A DNA stretch of 41,306 bases from Bacteroidales bacterium UBA1725 (GTDB lineage: Bacteria > Bacteroidota > Bacteroidia > Bacteroidales > UBA932). The notes beneath the pieces were generated by a model. It made no database searches and was not told the DNA's origin. It saw only the letters and a program-made list of their open reading frames with translations. Shown one piece after another: positions 24,357 through 33,505 of this stretch (position 1 is its first letter; the number at the start of each line of letters is the position of its first letter). The position numbers and the translations under genes were made by a program. The stretch covers positions 3,391-44,696 of the forward strand of contig DCIN01000060.1 of assembly GCA_002315815.1 (NCBI GenBank), given 5' to 3'.

Positions 24357-24659
24357 ATGAAATACGAGGAATTCAAGAAAGTCATCGAGAAGGCCGCATC
24401 CGAAAGGGACTGCAGGGTCGTTGAAATTGGTTTCAATGATGATGACAATGTTTTTGACGTCACCATTGACAAGGATGAAGAACCGGTGGGAATGGATGAC
24501 TGTGAGTATGTGCACCGTGCAGTGCTGGCAGCGTTTGACAGAAATGTGGAGGATTATGCTCTGACCGTCGGGTCTGTGGGCATAGATGCGGCTGAAGCTG
24601 ACGATATTCTGAAGGAAAGTGAAACTTTGAGATTCACATTATCCGAAAGTAACAATTAA
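24357..24659 (+). CDS. rimP: Ribosome maturation factor RimP, lacking the C-terminal domain
   Basis: A 100-residue protein matching the N-terminal alpha/beta domain of RimP, which helps 30S subunit assembly. Evidence: length and order (EEFKKVIEKAASERDCRVVEIGF, DVTIDKDE, DDCEYVHRAV, YALTVGSVGI, the last matching the SPGLxxPL region) and its position before nusA and infB. RimP is usually about 150 residues with a C-terminal SH3-like domain that contacts S12; here the stop comes right after the first domain and nusA begins nine bases later, so the second domain is truly missing. An in-frame extension to 24246 exists but does not resemble RimP, so the ATG at 24357 is used. Confidence 0.8.
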   Translation: MKYEEFKKVIEKAASERDCRVVEIGFNDDDNVFDVTIDKDEEPVGMDDCEYVHRAVLAAFDRNVEDYALTVGSVGIDAAEADDILKESETLRFTLSESNN

Positions 24660-24668
24660 CATAATAAA

Positions 24669-25934
24669 ATGGAAAAAGAAAAAGCAATCACACTCATTGA
24701 TGCCTTCAAGGATTTCAAAGAGGAGAAGAACATCGACCGCCCGGTGATGATGGGCGTTCTCAAGGATGTGTTTCTGACACAGATATCCAAGACTTACGGT
24801 TCTGCAGAAAACTTCGACGTCATTGTCAATGTGGACAAGGGTACCTGCGAGATATATCAGAACTTCGAAATTGTGGAGGAAGTTGAAACACCCAATTCGC
24901 AGATGACTCTCGAACAGGTAAGGGCCGACAGCGGTGAGGATGACTATGAGGTGGGTGACTCCTATGCCAAGCTGCTTCCTCTTGCAGCCTTCGGGCGTCG
25001 CGGAATCCTGAACATCCGTCAGAATCTTCAGGGACGCATTATGGATATAGAAAAAGCCAACGTTTACAAGAAGTATTCAGAGAAAGTAGGCGAACTCTTC
25101 TCCGGTGAGGTCTATCAGACTTGGTCGAAGGAGGTGCTTATACTTGACGAGGACGGGAACGAACTCCATATTCCCAAGAACGAGCAGATACCCGGAGAGC
25201 GATTCAAGAAGAGCGATTCTGTCAGGGCTATTATCAAGAGCGTGGAGATGAAGAACAATACTACGCCTTACATCACCTTGAGCCGTACTTCGTGCGAGTT
25301 CCTCGAAAGGCTTTTTGAACAGGAAGTGCCTGAGATATCCGACGGACTCATCACGGTCAAGAAGGTTGTACGCGTTCCGGGCGAACGCGCCAAGGTGGCT
25401 GTCGAGTCCTACGATGACCGTATTGACCCCATCGGTGCCTGCATCGGAGTCAAGGGCGGACGTATTATGGGCATCGTGCGTGAACTGCGCAACGAGAACA
25501 TAGATGTAATCCAATGGAGCCAGAATCCTCAGCTGATGATACAGCGCGCCCTCAACCCGGCTCACGTATCCTCCATCGATATGGGACAGAGCCCGGAAGA
25601 TAAGGTTAAGGTTTTTATGCAGCCGGATCAGGTGAACAAGGGAATCGGACGTCACGGAGTAAACATCAAACTGGCAGGTCAGTTGGTGGGCCGCGAGATA
25701 GAGGTCTGGAGAGAGGCGTCCAAGGATGCGTCCGACGAGGAGGAGGACGTTCTGCTCAGCGAGTTCGCCAACGAAATCGACCAGTGGATAATCGACAAGC
25801 TCGAGGGCATTGGCTGCGATACCGCGAAGAGCGTGCTTGCTCTCACTCCGGAAGACATTGCGAAGCGTGCCGATCTGGAAGACGAAACCGTGGAAGAAGT
25901 GTTTGCCATACTCAAGGCAGAATTTGAGGATTAA
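24669..25934 (+). CDS. nusA: Transcription termination/antitermination factor NusA
   Basis: A 421-residue RNA polymerase-associated factor for pausing, termination and antitermination. Domains in order: N-terminal polymerase-binding domain (1-130), S1 RNA-binding domain (about 135-200), KH1 and KH2 (about 230-350; GACIGVKGGRIMGIVRELRNE and GIGRHGVNIKLAGQLVG carry the KH loops), and a short C-terminal helix-hairpin-helix region (GIGCDTAKSVLALTPEDIAK). Length is typical for Bacteroidetes, which lack the E. coli acidic repeats. It lies 16 bases upstream of infB in the widely conserved rimP-nusA-infB order. Confidence 0.96.
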   Translation: MEKEKAITLIDAFKDFKEEKNIDRPVMMGVLKDVFLTQISKTYGSAENFDVIVNVDKGTCEIYQNFEIVEEVETPNSQMTLEQVRADSGEDDYEVGDSYAKLLPLAAFGRRGILNIRQNLQGRIMDIEKANVYKKYSEKVGELFSGEVYQTWSKEVLILDEDGNELHIPKNEQIPGERFKKSDSVRAIIKSVEMKNNTTPYITLSRTSCEFLERLFEQEVPEISDGLITVKKVVRVPGERAKVAVESYDDRIDPIGACIGVKGGRIMGIVRELRNENIDVIQWSQNPQLMIQRALNPAHVSSIDMGQSPEDKVKVFMQPDQVNKGIGRHGVNIKLAGQLVGREIEVWREASKDASDEEEDVLLSEFANEIDQWIIDKLEGIGCDTAKSVLALTPEDIAKRADLEDETVEEVFAILKAEFED

Positions 25935-25950
25935 ATACCGGAGACTGTAA

Positions 25951-28900
25951 ATGGCTGAAATCAGATTAAACAAACTTTTAAAGCAATTCAACGTCGGGAT
26001 TTCCGATTTGGTGGGTTTTTTGAGGGCACAGGGTGCAGAATTGGACGAAAACCCGAATGCCAAGGTGTCGGATGAGTTCCTTCCTGCACTGGAGAAACAG
26101 TTCGGAAAGGATATGGAAGCGTTGAAGCAGTCCCAGAAAGTGGATATCCACCTTACGGACATCATCGACAAAACAAACAAAAAACAGGGGATTGAGGACG
26201 ATAATGATGATGATGAGCCAGTGAGAGAAACCATCATCAAGAGCAACACCTTCATTAATTCGAAGAAGGAGGAAATAAAGCCGAAGTCTGAGCCCAAGCC
26301 CGAAATCAAGCCCGAAATCAAGCTGGAGCCCAAGCCCGAAATCAAGCTGGAGCCAAAGCCCGAAGTCGAGCCGGAGCCAAAGCCCGAAATCAAGCCGGAA
26401 CAGTTATTCGCAAAGGATTCAGTTCCGGAGGCTTCGGAGAAATCCAGCGTTTCCGGAACAGCTTCCTCTTCAGTGGAGACTGTCGCACCTGCTGAAGTTG
26501 TCGCTTCCGATAAGTCGGATTCAGCAACGTCTGAAACTGTCTCAACAAGCGTCAGCGCCGAGGCAGCCGCTGTATCGGCAAACCTGCCGGAGACAAATAC
26601 GATTGAATCAAGTTCAGAGATGACTTCACCGGAATCAGAACCGGTGTCAGAACCTGTACAGTCAGCAGCTCCTGAACAGGAATCAGTTCCTGCTGCAAAT
26701 TCTGTTTCAGAATCATCGTCAGCAACTGCCCCGAAGCCGGAACCTTCAGTAAATGCTGAAGCAGCACCCGCAACTCCTGCGTCAGATGTTGCATCGACAT
26801 CGGCCCAGCCGGCACTCAAAGTGGTCGGTAAGATTGATCTCAGCCAGTTCGACAGGAAACCCAAAAAACGTGAGAGAATAGCAAAGGGCAGTCAGAAAGT
26901 TGATGTTGCCAAGGCAGGGGAGAGCATCTCCGGTTCAGCCTCGAAGGGAGGCAGAAATCAGAAGAATCAGAAGAATCAGCAGAACCAGCAGGGCCAGCAG
27001 GGTCAGCAGGGACAGGGAAAGCGCAAACGTGACCGTGATCGCGACCGTTTCAAACCGGCTATGACCGAGGCCGAACAGGCCCAGATGCAGGAGGAGATTC
27101 AGAAGAAGGTAAAGGAGACCTACGCCAGAATGAACGAGGGCAAGAAGAACAACTTCGGAGCCAAGTACCGCAAGGAAAAGCGCGAAGCTGCCGCCCAGAA
27201 GAGCCAGGAGGAGATGGAACAACTGGCCGCCGACAACAAAGTGCTCAAAGTCACTGAATTCGTCACGGTCAATGATCTTGCTACTCTGATGAACAATACT
27301 CCTGTTGTGAAGGTTATCGGAGCCTGTATGAGTCTTGGCCTTATGGTTTCCATCAATCAACGTCTGGATGCGGAGACTCTTGTGCTCGTAGCTGAGGAAT
27401 TCGGTTACAAGGTTGAATTCGTGACTGCCGACATCTCCGAAGAAATAAACTCCAACGAAAAACCCGATGCCCCCGAGGACCTTCTGCCGCGTCCACCCAT
27501 CATTACTGTTATGGGTCACGTAGATCACGGTAAAACTTCGCTCCTCGACAATATCCGCAAGACCAATGTGATTGCTGGTGAGGCAGGCGGTATCACGCAG
27601 CACATCGGTGCATACAGCGTTACTCTTGGTGACGGGAGGCGTATCACCTTCCTGGATACACCCGGTCACGAGGCGTTCACTGCGATGCGTGCCAGAGGAG
27701 CCCAGCTTACCGACATCGCCATCATTATCATAGCAGCTGATGATGCGGTTATGCCCCAGACAATTGAGGCTATAAACCACGCGCAGGCCGCGGGTGTTCC
27801 TATGGTTTTCGCCATCAACAAGGTTGATAAACCGGGAGCAAATCCCGAGACTATACGTCGCCAGCTCTCCGAGATGAATATTCTTGTGGAGGACTGGGGT
27901 GGCAAGTATCAATGTCAGGAGATTTCGGCCAAAAAAGGCATAGGTGTTTCCGAACTTCTGGAGAAGGTTCTTCTGGAGACCGATTTACTTGAGCTCAAAG
28001 CAAATCCCAACAAGTTGGCTGCCGGAGCCGTGATAGAGTCGTCTCTGGACAAGGGACGAGGATATCTGGCCACGGTACTTGTGCAGGAGGGTACCCTCCA
28101 CGTGGGGGACGTGATGCTTTGCGGCAGTTACTACGGGCGTGTCAAGTCGATGTTCAACGAACGTGGGCAGAAGATTTCCGAAGCCGGTCCTGCATCTCCC
28201 GTTTCCGTACTCGGTCTCAATGGAGCCCCTGCGGCCGGAGAGAAGTTCAATGTGCTTGCCGACGAGAGAGAGGCAAAGAGCATTGCCGGCAAACGTGAAC
28301 AGCTTCTCCGCATCCAGGGCATAAAGACCCAGAAGCATATGACTCTCGAAGAGATAGGCCGCCGCATCGCGATAGGCAACTTCAAGGAACTCAATATTAT
28401 TGTCAAGGGTGATGTGGACGGTTCAGTCGAGGCTCTTTCCGATTCCCTTATCAAACTATCCACCGACGAGGTCAAGGTCAATGTGATTCACAAGGCAGTG
28501 GGAGGTATTTCTGAATCCGATGTCCTGCTGGCAGAGGCTTCCGATGCCGTGATTGTCGGATTCCAGGTACGTCCTTCTGTGGATGCCCGCAAGGCCGCTG
28601 AGCGTGATGGAATCGAAATCCGACTGTATTCCGTTATCTATGACTGTATCAACGAAGTCAAGGACGGTATAGAGGGAATGCTTGAACCGGAAAAGAAAGA
28701 GGAAATTGTGGGGACGGCTGAGGTTAAGCAGACATTCCGAATCAGCAAGGTCGGTACCATTGCCGGCTGTCTGGTACGGGATGGAAAGATGGTTCAGAAA
28801 GCCAAGGTCCGCCTCATTCGCGACGGTATCGTTATCTACACCGGAGAACTTTCCTCACTCCAGATTGTGAAGGATGCGGCCAAAGAGGTTACAGCCGGCA

Positions 28901-28995
28901 AGGAGTGCGGTATGGGAATAGCCGGATACAACGACATTAAGGAAGGTGACATCATTGAATCCTTCCAGATAGTCGAAATCAAGCGGACCCTTTAG
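25951..28995 (+). CDS. infB: Translation initiation factor IF-2
   Basis: A 1014-residue GTPase that brings initiator tRNA to the 30S subunit. An IF2_N domain (1-54) is followed by a long acidic, Pro-, Glu-, Ser- and Ala-rich linker (about 85-300), a Gln/Asn/Lys patch (325-350), a second IF2_N-like segment, and the GTPase domain from about 515. The GTPase motifs are GHVDHGKT (522-529), DTPGHEAF and NKVDKP; domains II to IV follow to the end. The linker contains a KPEIKxEP repeat. The length is normal for Bacteroidetes. A long reverse-strand frame across the linker (25077-26864) is a shadow of codon bias. Confidence 0.97.
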   Translation: MAEIRLNKLLKQFNVGISDLVGFLRAQGAELDENPNAKVSDEFLPALEKQFGKDMEALKQSQKVDIHLTDIIDKTNKKQGIEDDNDDDEPVRETIIKSNTFINSKKEEIKPKSEPKPEIKPEIKLEPKPEIKLEPKPEVEPEPKPEIKPEQLFAKDSVPEASEKSSVSGTASSSVETVAPAEVVASDKSDSATSETVSTSVSAEAAAVSANLPETNTIESSSEMTSPESEPVSEPVQSAAPEQESVPAANSVSESSSATAPKPEPSVNAEAAPATPASDVASTSAQPALKVVGKIDLSQFDRKPKKRERIAKGSQKVDVAKAGESISGSASKGGRNQKNQKNQQNQQGQQGQQGQGKRKRDRDRDRFKPAMTEAEQAQMQEEIQKKVKETYARMNEGKKNNFGAKYRKEKREAAAQKSQEEMEQLAADNKVLKVTEFVTVNDLATLMNNTPVVKVIGACMSLGLMVSINQRLDAETLVLVAEEFGYKVEFVTADISEEINSNEKPDAPEDLLPRPPIITVMGHVDHGKTSLLDNIRKTNVIAGEAGGITQHIGAYSVTLGDGRRITFLDTPGHEAFTAMRARGAQLTDIAIIIIAADDAVMPQTIEAINHAQAAGVPMVFAINKVDKPGANPETIRRQLSEMNILVEDWGGKYQCQEISAKKGIGVSELLEKVLLETDLLELKANPNKLAAGAVIESSLDKGRGYLATVLVQEGTLHVGDVMLCGSYYGRVKSMFNERGQKISEAGPASPVSVLGLNGAPAAGEKFNVLADEREAKSIAGKREQLLRIQGIKTQKHMTLEEIGRRIAIGNFKELNIIVKGDVDGSVEALSDSLIKLSTDEVKVNVIHKAVGGISESDVLLAEASDAVIVGFQVRPSVDARKAAERDGIEIRLYSVIYDCINEVKDGIEGMLEPEKKEEIVGTAEVKQTFRISKVGTIAGCLVRDGKMVQKAKVRLIRDGIVIYTGELSSLQIVKDAAKEVTAGKECGMGIAGYNDIKEGDIIESFQIVEIKRTL
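26288..26400. repeat. 24-bp tandem repeat in the infB linker
   Basis: Imperfect copies of GAGCCCAAGCCCGAAATCAA with short spacers encode EPKPEIKL-type units in the IF-2 linker. The unit length is a multiple of three, so copy-number changes keep the frame. Confidence 0.65.
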
Positions 28996-28998
28996 CAT

Positions 28999-29019
28999 AT
29001 ATCACATATCACATATCAA
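28999..29019. repeat. Three 7-bp direct repeats between infB and the GH2-CE12 gene
   Basis: ATATCAC, ATATCAC and ATATCAA follow one another directly after the infB stop codon. The 63-nt gap to the ATG at 29059 shows no -7 consensus or terminator, so these repeats are the only structured element there. They might bind a regulator, or be chance slippage. Confidence 0.4.
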
Positions 29020-29058
29020 CATAACTCATAATACAGATACCATTAAACAATAACCGAT

Positions 29059-32000
29059 ATGACACGAACAATCAAGGCCGCTCTTGCCCTGATGCTGCTT
29101 GCAACGGCGGCATCAGCGCAGGAGACAGTCAGGCTTTATCTTTCCGGAACCGGACTGGATGACACTAAAACCTGGCAGTTCCGCTGCTCCGCCGGGCAGA
29201 ACAGTGGAAAATGGGGAACCATTGAAGTCCCTTCACAGTGGGAGCTTCAAGGCTACGGCATATACAATTACGGTATGAGCTTTGCGCCCAGAGGTGCAGG
29301 CTTCGATGAGGGTGAGTACAAATACAGCTTCAAAGTTCCTGCTTCCTGGAGGGGGAAAGACGTCAAAATTGTCTTCGAGGGTTCGATGACCGACACCGAA
29401 GTGAGGATAAACGGCAAGTCTGCCGGTCCCGTCCATCAGGGAGGTTTTTACCGTTTCGAGTACAATGTCAGCTCAATTGTCAGTTACGGGGCTTCCAACA
29501 AATTGGAAGTCAAGGTAAAGAAGGAGTCTGGAAATGCATCGGTAAACAATGCTGAGCGTCACGCCGATTGGTGGAACTTCGGTGGTATCTACCGCCCTGT
29601 CTATCTGACTGCCACCGCAAAGGAGCATATTGAGTATTTTGCTCTCGATGCGCGTGCCGATGGCTCTATGACTGTGGACCTTGATGTGCGTCAGGCTCCT
29701 CAGGGTTCCAAGATAAGGTATTCCCTCGCTTCATTGAAAGAGCCGGGAAAGCAGCTTGACGCCAAGGAACTGCCTCTGAAGGAGGCTTCGGAACGACATA
29801 CTCTTAAATGGAAGGAAGTGGATGCCTGGGAGTGCGAGCACCCCAATCTCTATGTCCTCACGATGGAACTTGTGTCCCCGAAGGGAACGGTTCTGCACAA
29901 AGTCAACAGCAGAGTCGGATTCAGAACAGTCGAACTCCGTCCTATGGACGGGCTCTACGTCAATGATGTCAAGGTTGTCCTCAAGGGCATCAACCGTCAT
30001 ACTTTCCATCCTGAAGGAGGACGTTGCACTTCGCCCTCAATCAGTCTGCAGGACGGTTTGCTCATCAAAGAAATGAATATGAACGCTGTGCGTTCCCATT
30101 ATCCTCCCGACCAGCATTTCCTCGATGTCTGTGATTCTCTTGGAATTTTCTATCTTGATGAACTTGCGGGCTGGCACGGACGTTACGATGACGAAGTGGG
30201 CCCCGTACTGGTCACTGAAATGGTGCGGCGCGATGTCAATCATCCCTGTGTGATAATATGGGACAACGGAAATGAGGGCGGCTGGAACACCAACCTGGAC
30301 CATTTCTTCTATGATCTTGATCCTCAGAAGCGTCACGTCATCCATCCCTGGGCAGATTTCGACGACCTCGACACTCATCATTATCCGACATATCTGACCG
30401 GAGTGGGCCGTTTCACCAACGGATACAAAGTATTTATGCCCACTGAATTTATGCATACAAACTCCGATCAGGGAGGCGGTGCAGGACTTGAGGATTTCTG
30501 GGAGAACTGGATGACGCATCCGCTCTTTGCAGGTGGCTTCATCTGGGCTTTCATAGATGAGTCGGTAGTCCGTACCGATCAGGACGGCATTCTGGACTCC
30601 AGCCGCGATATGGGCAATGACGGTGTCGTCGGCCCCTACAGGGAGAAGGAAGGCAGTTTCTATGCAATCAGAGACATCTGGTCCCCCATCCAGTTCCGCA
30701 AACTCTACATCACGCCTTCGTTCAAGGGTGATTTCTTTGTGACCAACCGTTTCCTTTACAGCAATCTCAACAGCTGCACAATGAAGTATAAGCTGAAGAT
30801 GATTTTCAGCCCTATGCAGGGAAATGGGAAAGGCTCAGAGATTGAGATTGCCAGCGGGGATATCAAGATGCCCGACCTCGTGCCCGGGACCACAGGAATC
30901 CTTCATATGGACCTTCCTCAGGGCTTCGAGTACAGTGACCTTCTGGAGATGGAGGCTTTCGATGAAAGTGGACGCAGTATAGGAAACTGGTCCTGGCCCA
31001 TCCATTATGCGGCGGACTATTATGCAAGGCACAATCTGCCTTTTGCTCAGGATAATCAGAAGGCTGCTTTCGCGCAGAAGGACAGCACGGTTCTGCTCAG
31101 CGGAAAGGACGTTGTCGTCGCTTTCAATGCCAATACAGGAGATTTGCTTGATATCAAGGTGGCCGGGAAGACAGTTCCTTTCGGCAATATGCGCCCCGTA
31201 GGTATCAAGGTCAAGCCTGTCAGCTCATATACCAGACAGGACGGAAATGATGCTCTGTTCGTTGCAAAATACTACGGTGCAGTCGATTCGATTGTCTGGA
31301 GAATGAAGCCCGACGGACTTCTCGGAATGGATGCCGTGCTCCTGAACAGGGACAATGGCGGAATTCGCGGAGGCTTCGATGATGGATTTATGGATACCGA
31401 TGTCAAGGATCTCGGCTTCAGCTTCGACTTCCCTGAAGAGAATGTAAGCGGAGTGCAGTGGTTCGGCAGAGGACCATACAGAGTTTGGAAAGACCGTATC
31501 CGCGGACATAACATCGGTCTTTGGCACAAGGATTACAACAACACCATCACAGGAAAGGCTGTCAAAGGCAAGCTCGAGTATCCCGAGTTCAAAGGATATC
31601 ACGGCAATGTTTACTGGGCGAAGCTTGAGTCGGAGAAATATCCCCTTACTGTTTATTCAGAGACTGACGGCTTATTCTTCAAGCTTTACAATCCTCAGGA
31701 GGCACCGGGAACGTTCTCGAAGATTTTCCCCGTCCTCCCCGAGGGTGACCTTTCTTTCCTTCTTGATATTCAGGCTATCAAGAGTTTCAAGGATATTCCT
31801 CAGAAAGGCCCTCACAGCCAGCCCGGCAATATACGCATCAAATCAGGCGATGATGGCCTGAAGATGAAATTGTGGTTCCGCTTCAACAACGATCCCGTTG
31901 CATATCAAGCGATTGTCCGTATGGACAACCAGCCTGCCGTTTTTCGTGGCACTTTCCGCCCCACGGCAATGGCTTCCGACAACAGTTACAAAGACAATAC

Positions 32001-33504
32001 GCCTGATTCTCTGGATTTTGCCAAAACAGCACGTCCAGTCGCCGGCAGTTCCCGCAAAGGTGGCAATCCCGTGCTCTTCCTCGTTGGCGATTCCACTATG
32101 CGTACCGGCACCCGTGGCAACGGAGACAACGGTCAGTGGGGTTGGGGCTACTATGCCCACAAGTATTATGATGAGGAGAAGATTACTGTGGAGAATCACG
32201 CTCTCGGTGGGCTTTCCATTCGCACATTCTACACCGGCTGGTGGCCCGATGTACTCAAAGGCGTGCAGAAGGGCGATTATGTGATTATCCAGCTGGGGCA
32301 CAACGACAGTGGTTCCTATGATTCACCTTATGGCCGATCCTCAATTCCCGGCACTGGCAAGGAGACCGTCGAGGTTACAAATCCCCGCACCAATGTCACA
32401 GAGACAGTCTATTCTTTCGGCGAATATCTCCGGAAGTACTGTGCTGAGATACGTGCAAAGGGAGCAAATCCCATTTTCTTCACACTCACTCCCCGAAACC
32501 AGAGGGAGGAGGACGGCAGCATCCGCCGCAAGAAGGATACATACAATCCCTGGATTAAGGCTGTGGCTGAAGAGTTGAACGTTCCTTTCGTGGATTTTGA
32601 AGACATCAGCGCTAAGGAACTCGAAAGCTGGAGCCGGTTCAAGGTGGACTATATGTTCTATAAGGACAACATTCATTCCAGCGAATATGGTGCAGCTCAC
32701 AATGCATACGCAGCTGCCGAGGCCGTCGCAGCCTGTGCTGAGAGCGACCTGAAGGACTATCTTCTCCCGAGGGAGAAGTGGTTGCCTGTCCAGGAATTCA
32801 AGCGTGAGCCGGGCAAGCCTGCCCTTATCGTGACAGGTGACAGCACCATTCAGAACAACGATTCCGATCCCGATGGAATGTGGGGCTGGGGAAGCGTTCT
32901 GGAAACCGTTTTCGATCCTTCCAGAATTACTCTTGTGAATGCCGGAAAGGCAGGCCGCAGTGCCCGCACCTTCCTTGACGAGGGCCGCTGGGAGAAGGTC
33001 TACAACAGTATTCAGCCCGGAGACTTCGTGGTGATTCAGTTCGGACACAATGATTTCGGAGGAATCAACACTGCTCCCGGACGCGGCGAGATACGCAACA
33101 CTTCCGACAGTACCAAAGTATTCTTTATGATGGACCGTCACTATGAGGTTGTCCGTTCCTACGGCTGGTATCTGCGCAAGTTCATAGATGAGGTCCGCGA
33201 GAAAGGTGCAACCCCGATTCTGTGCAGCACCACACCCAGAAACATCTGGACAGACGCAAAGATTGAACGCCGTGAGGAATTCATCAAGTATATGCAAGAG
33301 GTTTGTGCCCAGACAGGTGTCGATTTCGTCGATATCCTGAAGATTACTGCCGACTATTATGACTCGATTGGGAACGAAGAAGCCTCAAAATACTTCAAGA
33401 ATGACCATACGCATTCTTCGCGGCTTGGAGCGGAGCGCAATGCAAAGTCTTTCGCCGAAGGTCTTGAATCCATTAATCATCCACTTTCTAAATATTTGAA
33501 ATAG
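29059..33504 (+). CDS. GH2 glycosidase fused to two CE12-like SGNH acetylesterases
   Basis: A 1481-residue exported three-enzyme polypeptide. After a signal peptide (1-20) comes a GH2 module (about 20-960): sugar-binding and Ig-like domains, a TIM barrel with acid/base Glu406 (DNGNEGG) and nucleophile Glu463 (MPTEFM), and a C-terminal part with QWFGRGPY. Two SGNH modules follow, like rhamnogalacturonan acetylesterases of CE12. Module 1 has Ser1012 (GDST), GHNDSG, and Asp1203/His1206 (DNIH). Module 2 has Ser1262 (GDST), GHNDFG, and Asp1449/His1452 (DHTH). The Asp-x-x-His spacing is the family rule. Both triads are complete, so this is not a decayed copy. The likely target is acetylated rhamnogalacturonan I with galactan side chains. 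It starts 63 bases after infB and abuts the next GH2 gene. Confidence 0.88.
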   Translation: MTRTIKAALALMLLATAASAQETVRLYLSGTGLDDTKTWQFRCSAGQNSGKWGTIEVPSQWELQGYGIYNYGMSFAPRGAGFDEGEYKYSFKVPASWRGKDVKIVFEGSMTDTEVRINGKSAGPVHQGGFYRFEYNVSSIVSYGASNKLEVKVKKESGNASVNNAERHADWWNFGGIYRPVYLTATAKEHIEYFALDARADGSMTVDLDVRQAPQGSKIRYSLASLKEPGKQLDAKELPLKEASERHTLKWKEVDAWECEHPNLYVLTMELVSPKGTVLHKVNSRVGFRTVELRPMDGLYVNDVKVVLKGINRHTFHPEGGRCTSPSISLQDGLLIKEMNMNAVRSHYPPDQHFLDVCDSLGIFYLDELAGWHGRYDDEVGPVLVTEMVRRDVNHPCVIIWDNGNEGGWNTNLDHFFYDLDPQKRHVIHPWADFDDLDTHHYPTYLTGVGRFTNGYKVFMPTEFMHTNSDQGGGAGLEDFWENWMTHPLFAGGFIWAFIDESVVRTDQDGILDSSRDMGNDGVVGPYREKEGSFYAIRDIWSPIQFRKLYITPSFKGDFFVTNRFLYSNLNSCTMKYKLKMIFSPMQGNGKGSEIEIASGDIKMPDLVPGTTGILHMDLPQGFEYSDLLEMEAFDESGRSIGNWSWPIHYAADYYARHNLPFAQDNQKAAFAQKDSTVLLSGKDVVVAFNANTGDLLDIKVAGKTVPFGNMRPVGIKVKPVSSYTRQDGNDALFVAKYYGAVDSIVWRMKPDGLLGMDAVLLNRDNGGIRGGFDDGFMDTDVKDLGFSFDFPEENVSGVQWFGRGPYRVWKDRIRGHNIGLWHKDYNNTITGKAVKGKLEYPEFKGYHGNVYWAKLESEKYPLTVYSETDGLFFKLYNPQEAPGTFSKIFPVLPEGDLSFLLDIQAIKSFKDIPQKGPHSQPGNIRIKSGDDGLKMKLWFRFNNDPVAYQAIVRMDNQPAVFRGTFRPTAMASDNSYKDNTPDSLDFAKTARPVAGSSRKGGNPVLFLVGDSTMRTGTRGNGDNGQWGWGYYAHKYYDEEKITVENHALGGLSIRTFYTGWWPDVLKGVQKGDYVIIQLGHNDSGSYDSPYGRSSIPGTGKETVEVTNPRTNVTETVYSFGEYLRKYCAEIRAKGANPIFFTLTPRNQREEDGSIRRKKDTYNPWIKAVAEELNVPFVDFEDISAKELESWSRFKVDYMFYKDNIHSSEYGAAHNAYAAAEAVAACAESDLKDYLLPREKWLPVQEFKREPGKPALIVTGDSTIQNNDSDPDGMWGWGSVLETVFDPSRITLVNAGKAGRSARTFLDEGRWEKVYNSIQPGDFVVIQFGHNDFGGINTAPGRGEIRNTSDSTKVFFMMDRHYEVVRSYGWYLRKFIDEVREKGATPILCSTTPRNIWTDAKIERREEFIKYMQEVCAQTGVDFVDILKITADYYDSIGNEEASKYFKNDHTHSSRLGAERNAKSFAEGLESINHPLSKYLK

Positions 33505-33505
33505 G

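Noticed and set aside
26288..26400. Repeat in infB considered as a CRISPR-like array
   Set aside because: The copies are contiguous, in frame, protein-coding and lack unique spacers.
25077..26864. 595-codon reverse-strand open frame across nusA and the infB linker
   Set aside because: It mirrors the acidic/Ser-rich IF-2 linker as Ser/Gly-rich low complexity, has no motif, and lies fully opposite two certain genes.
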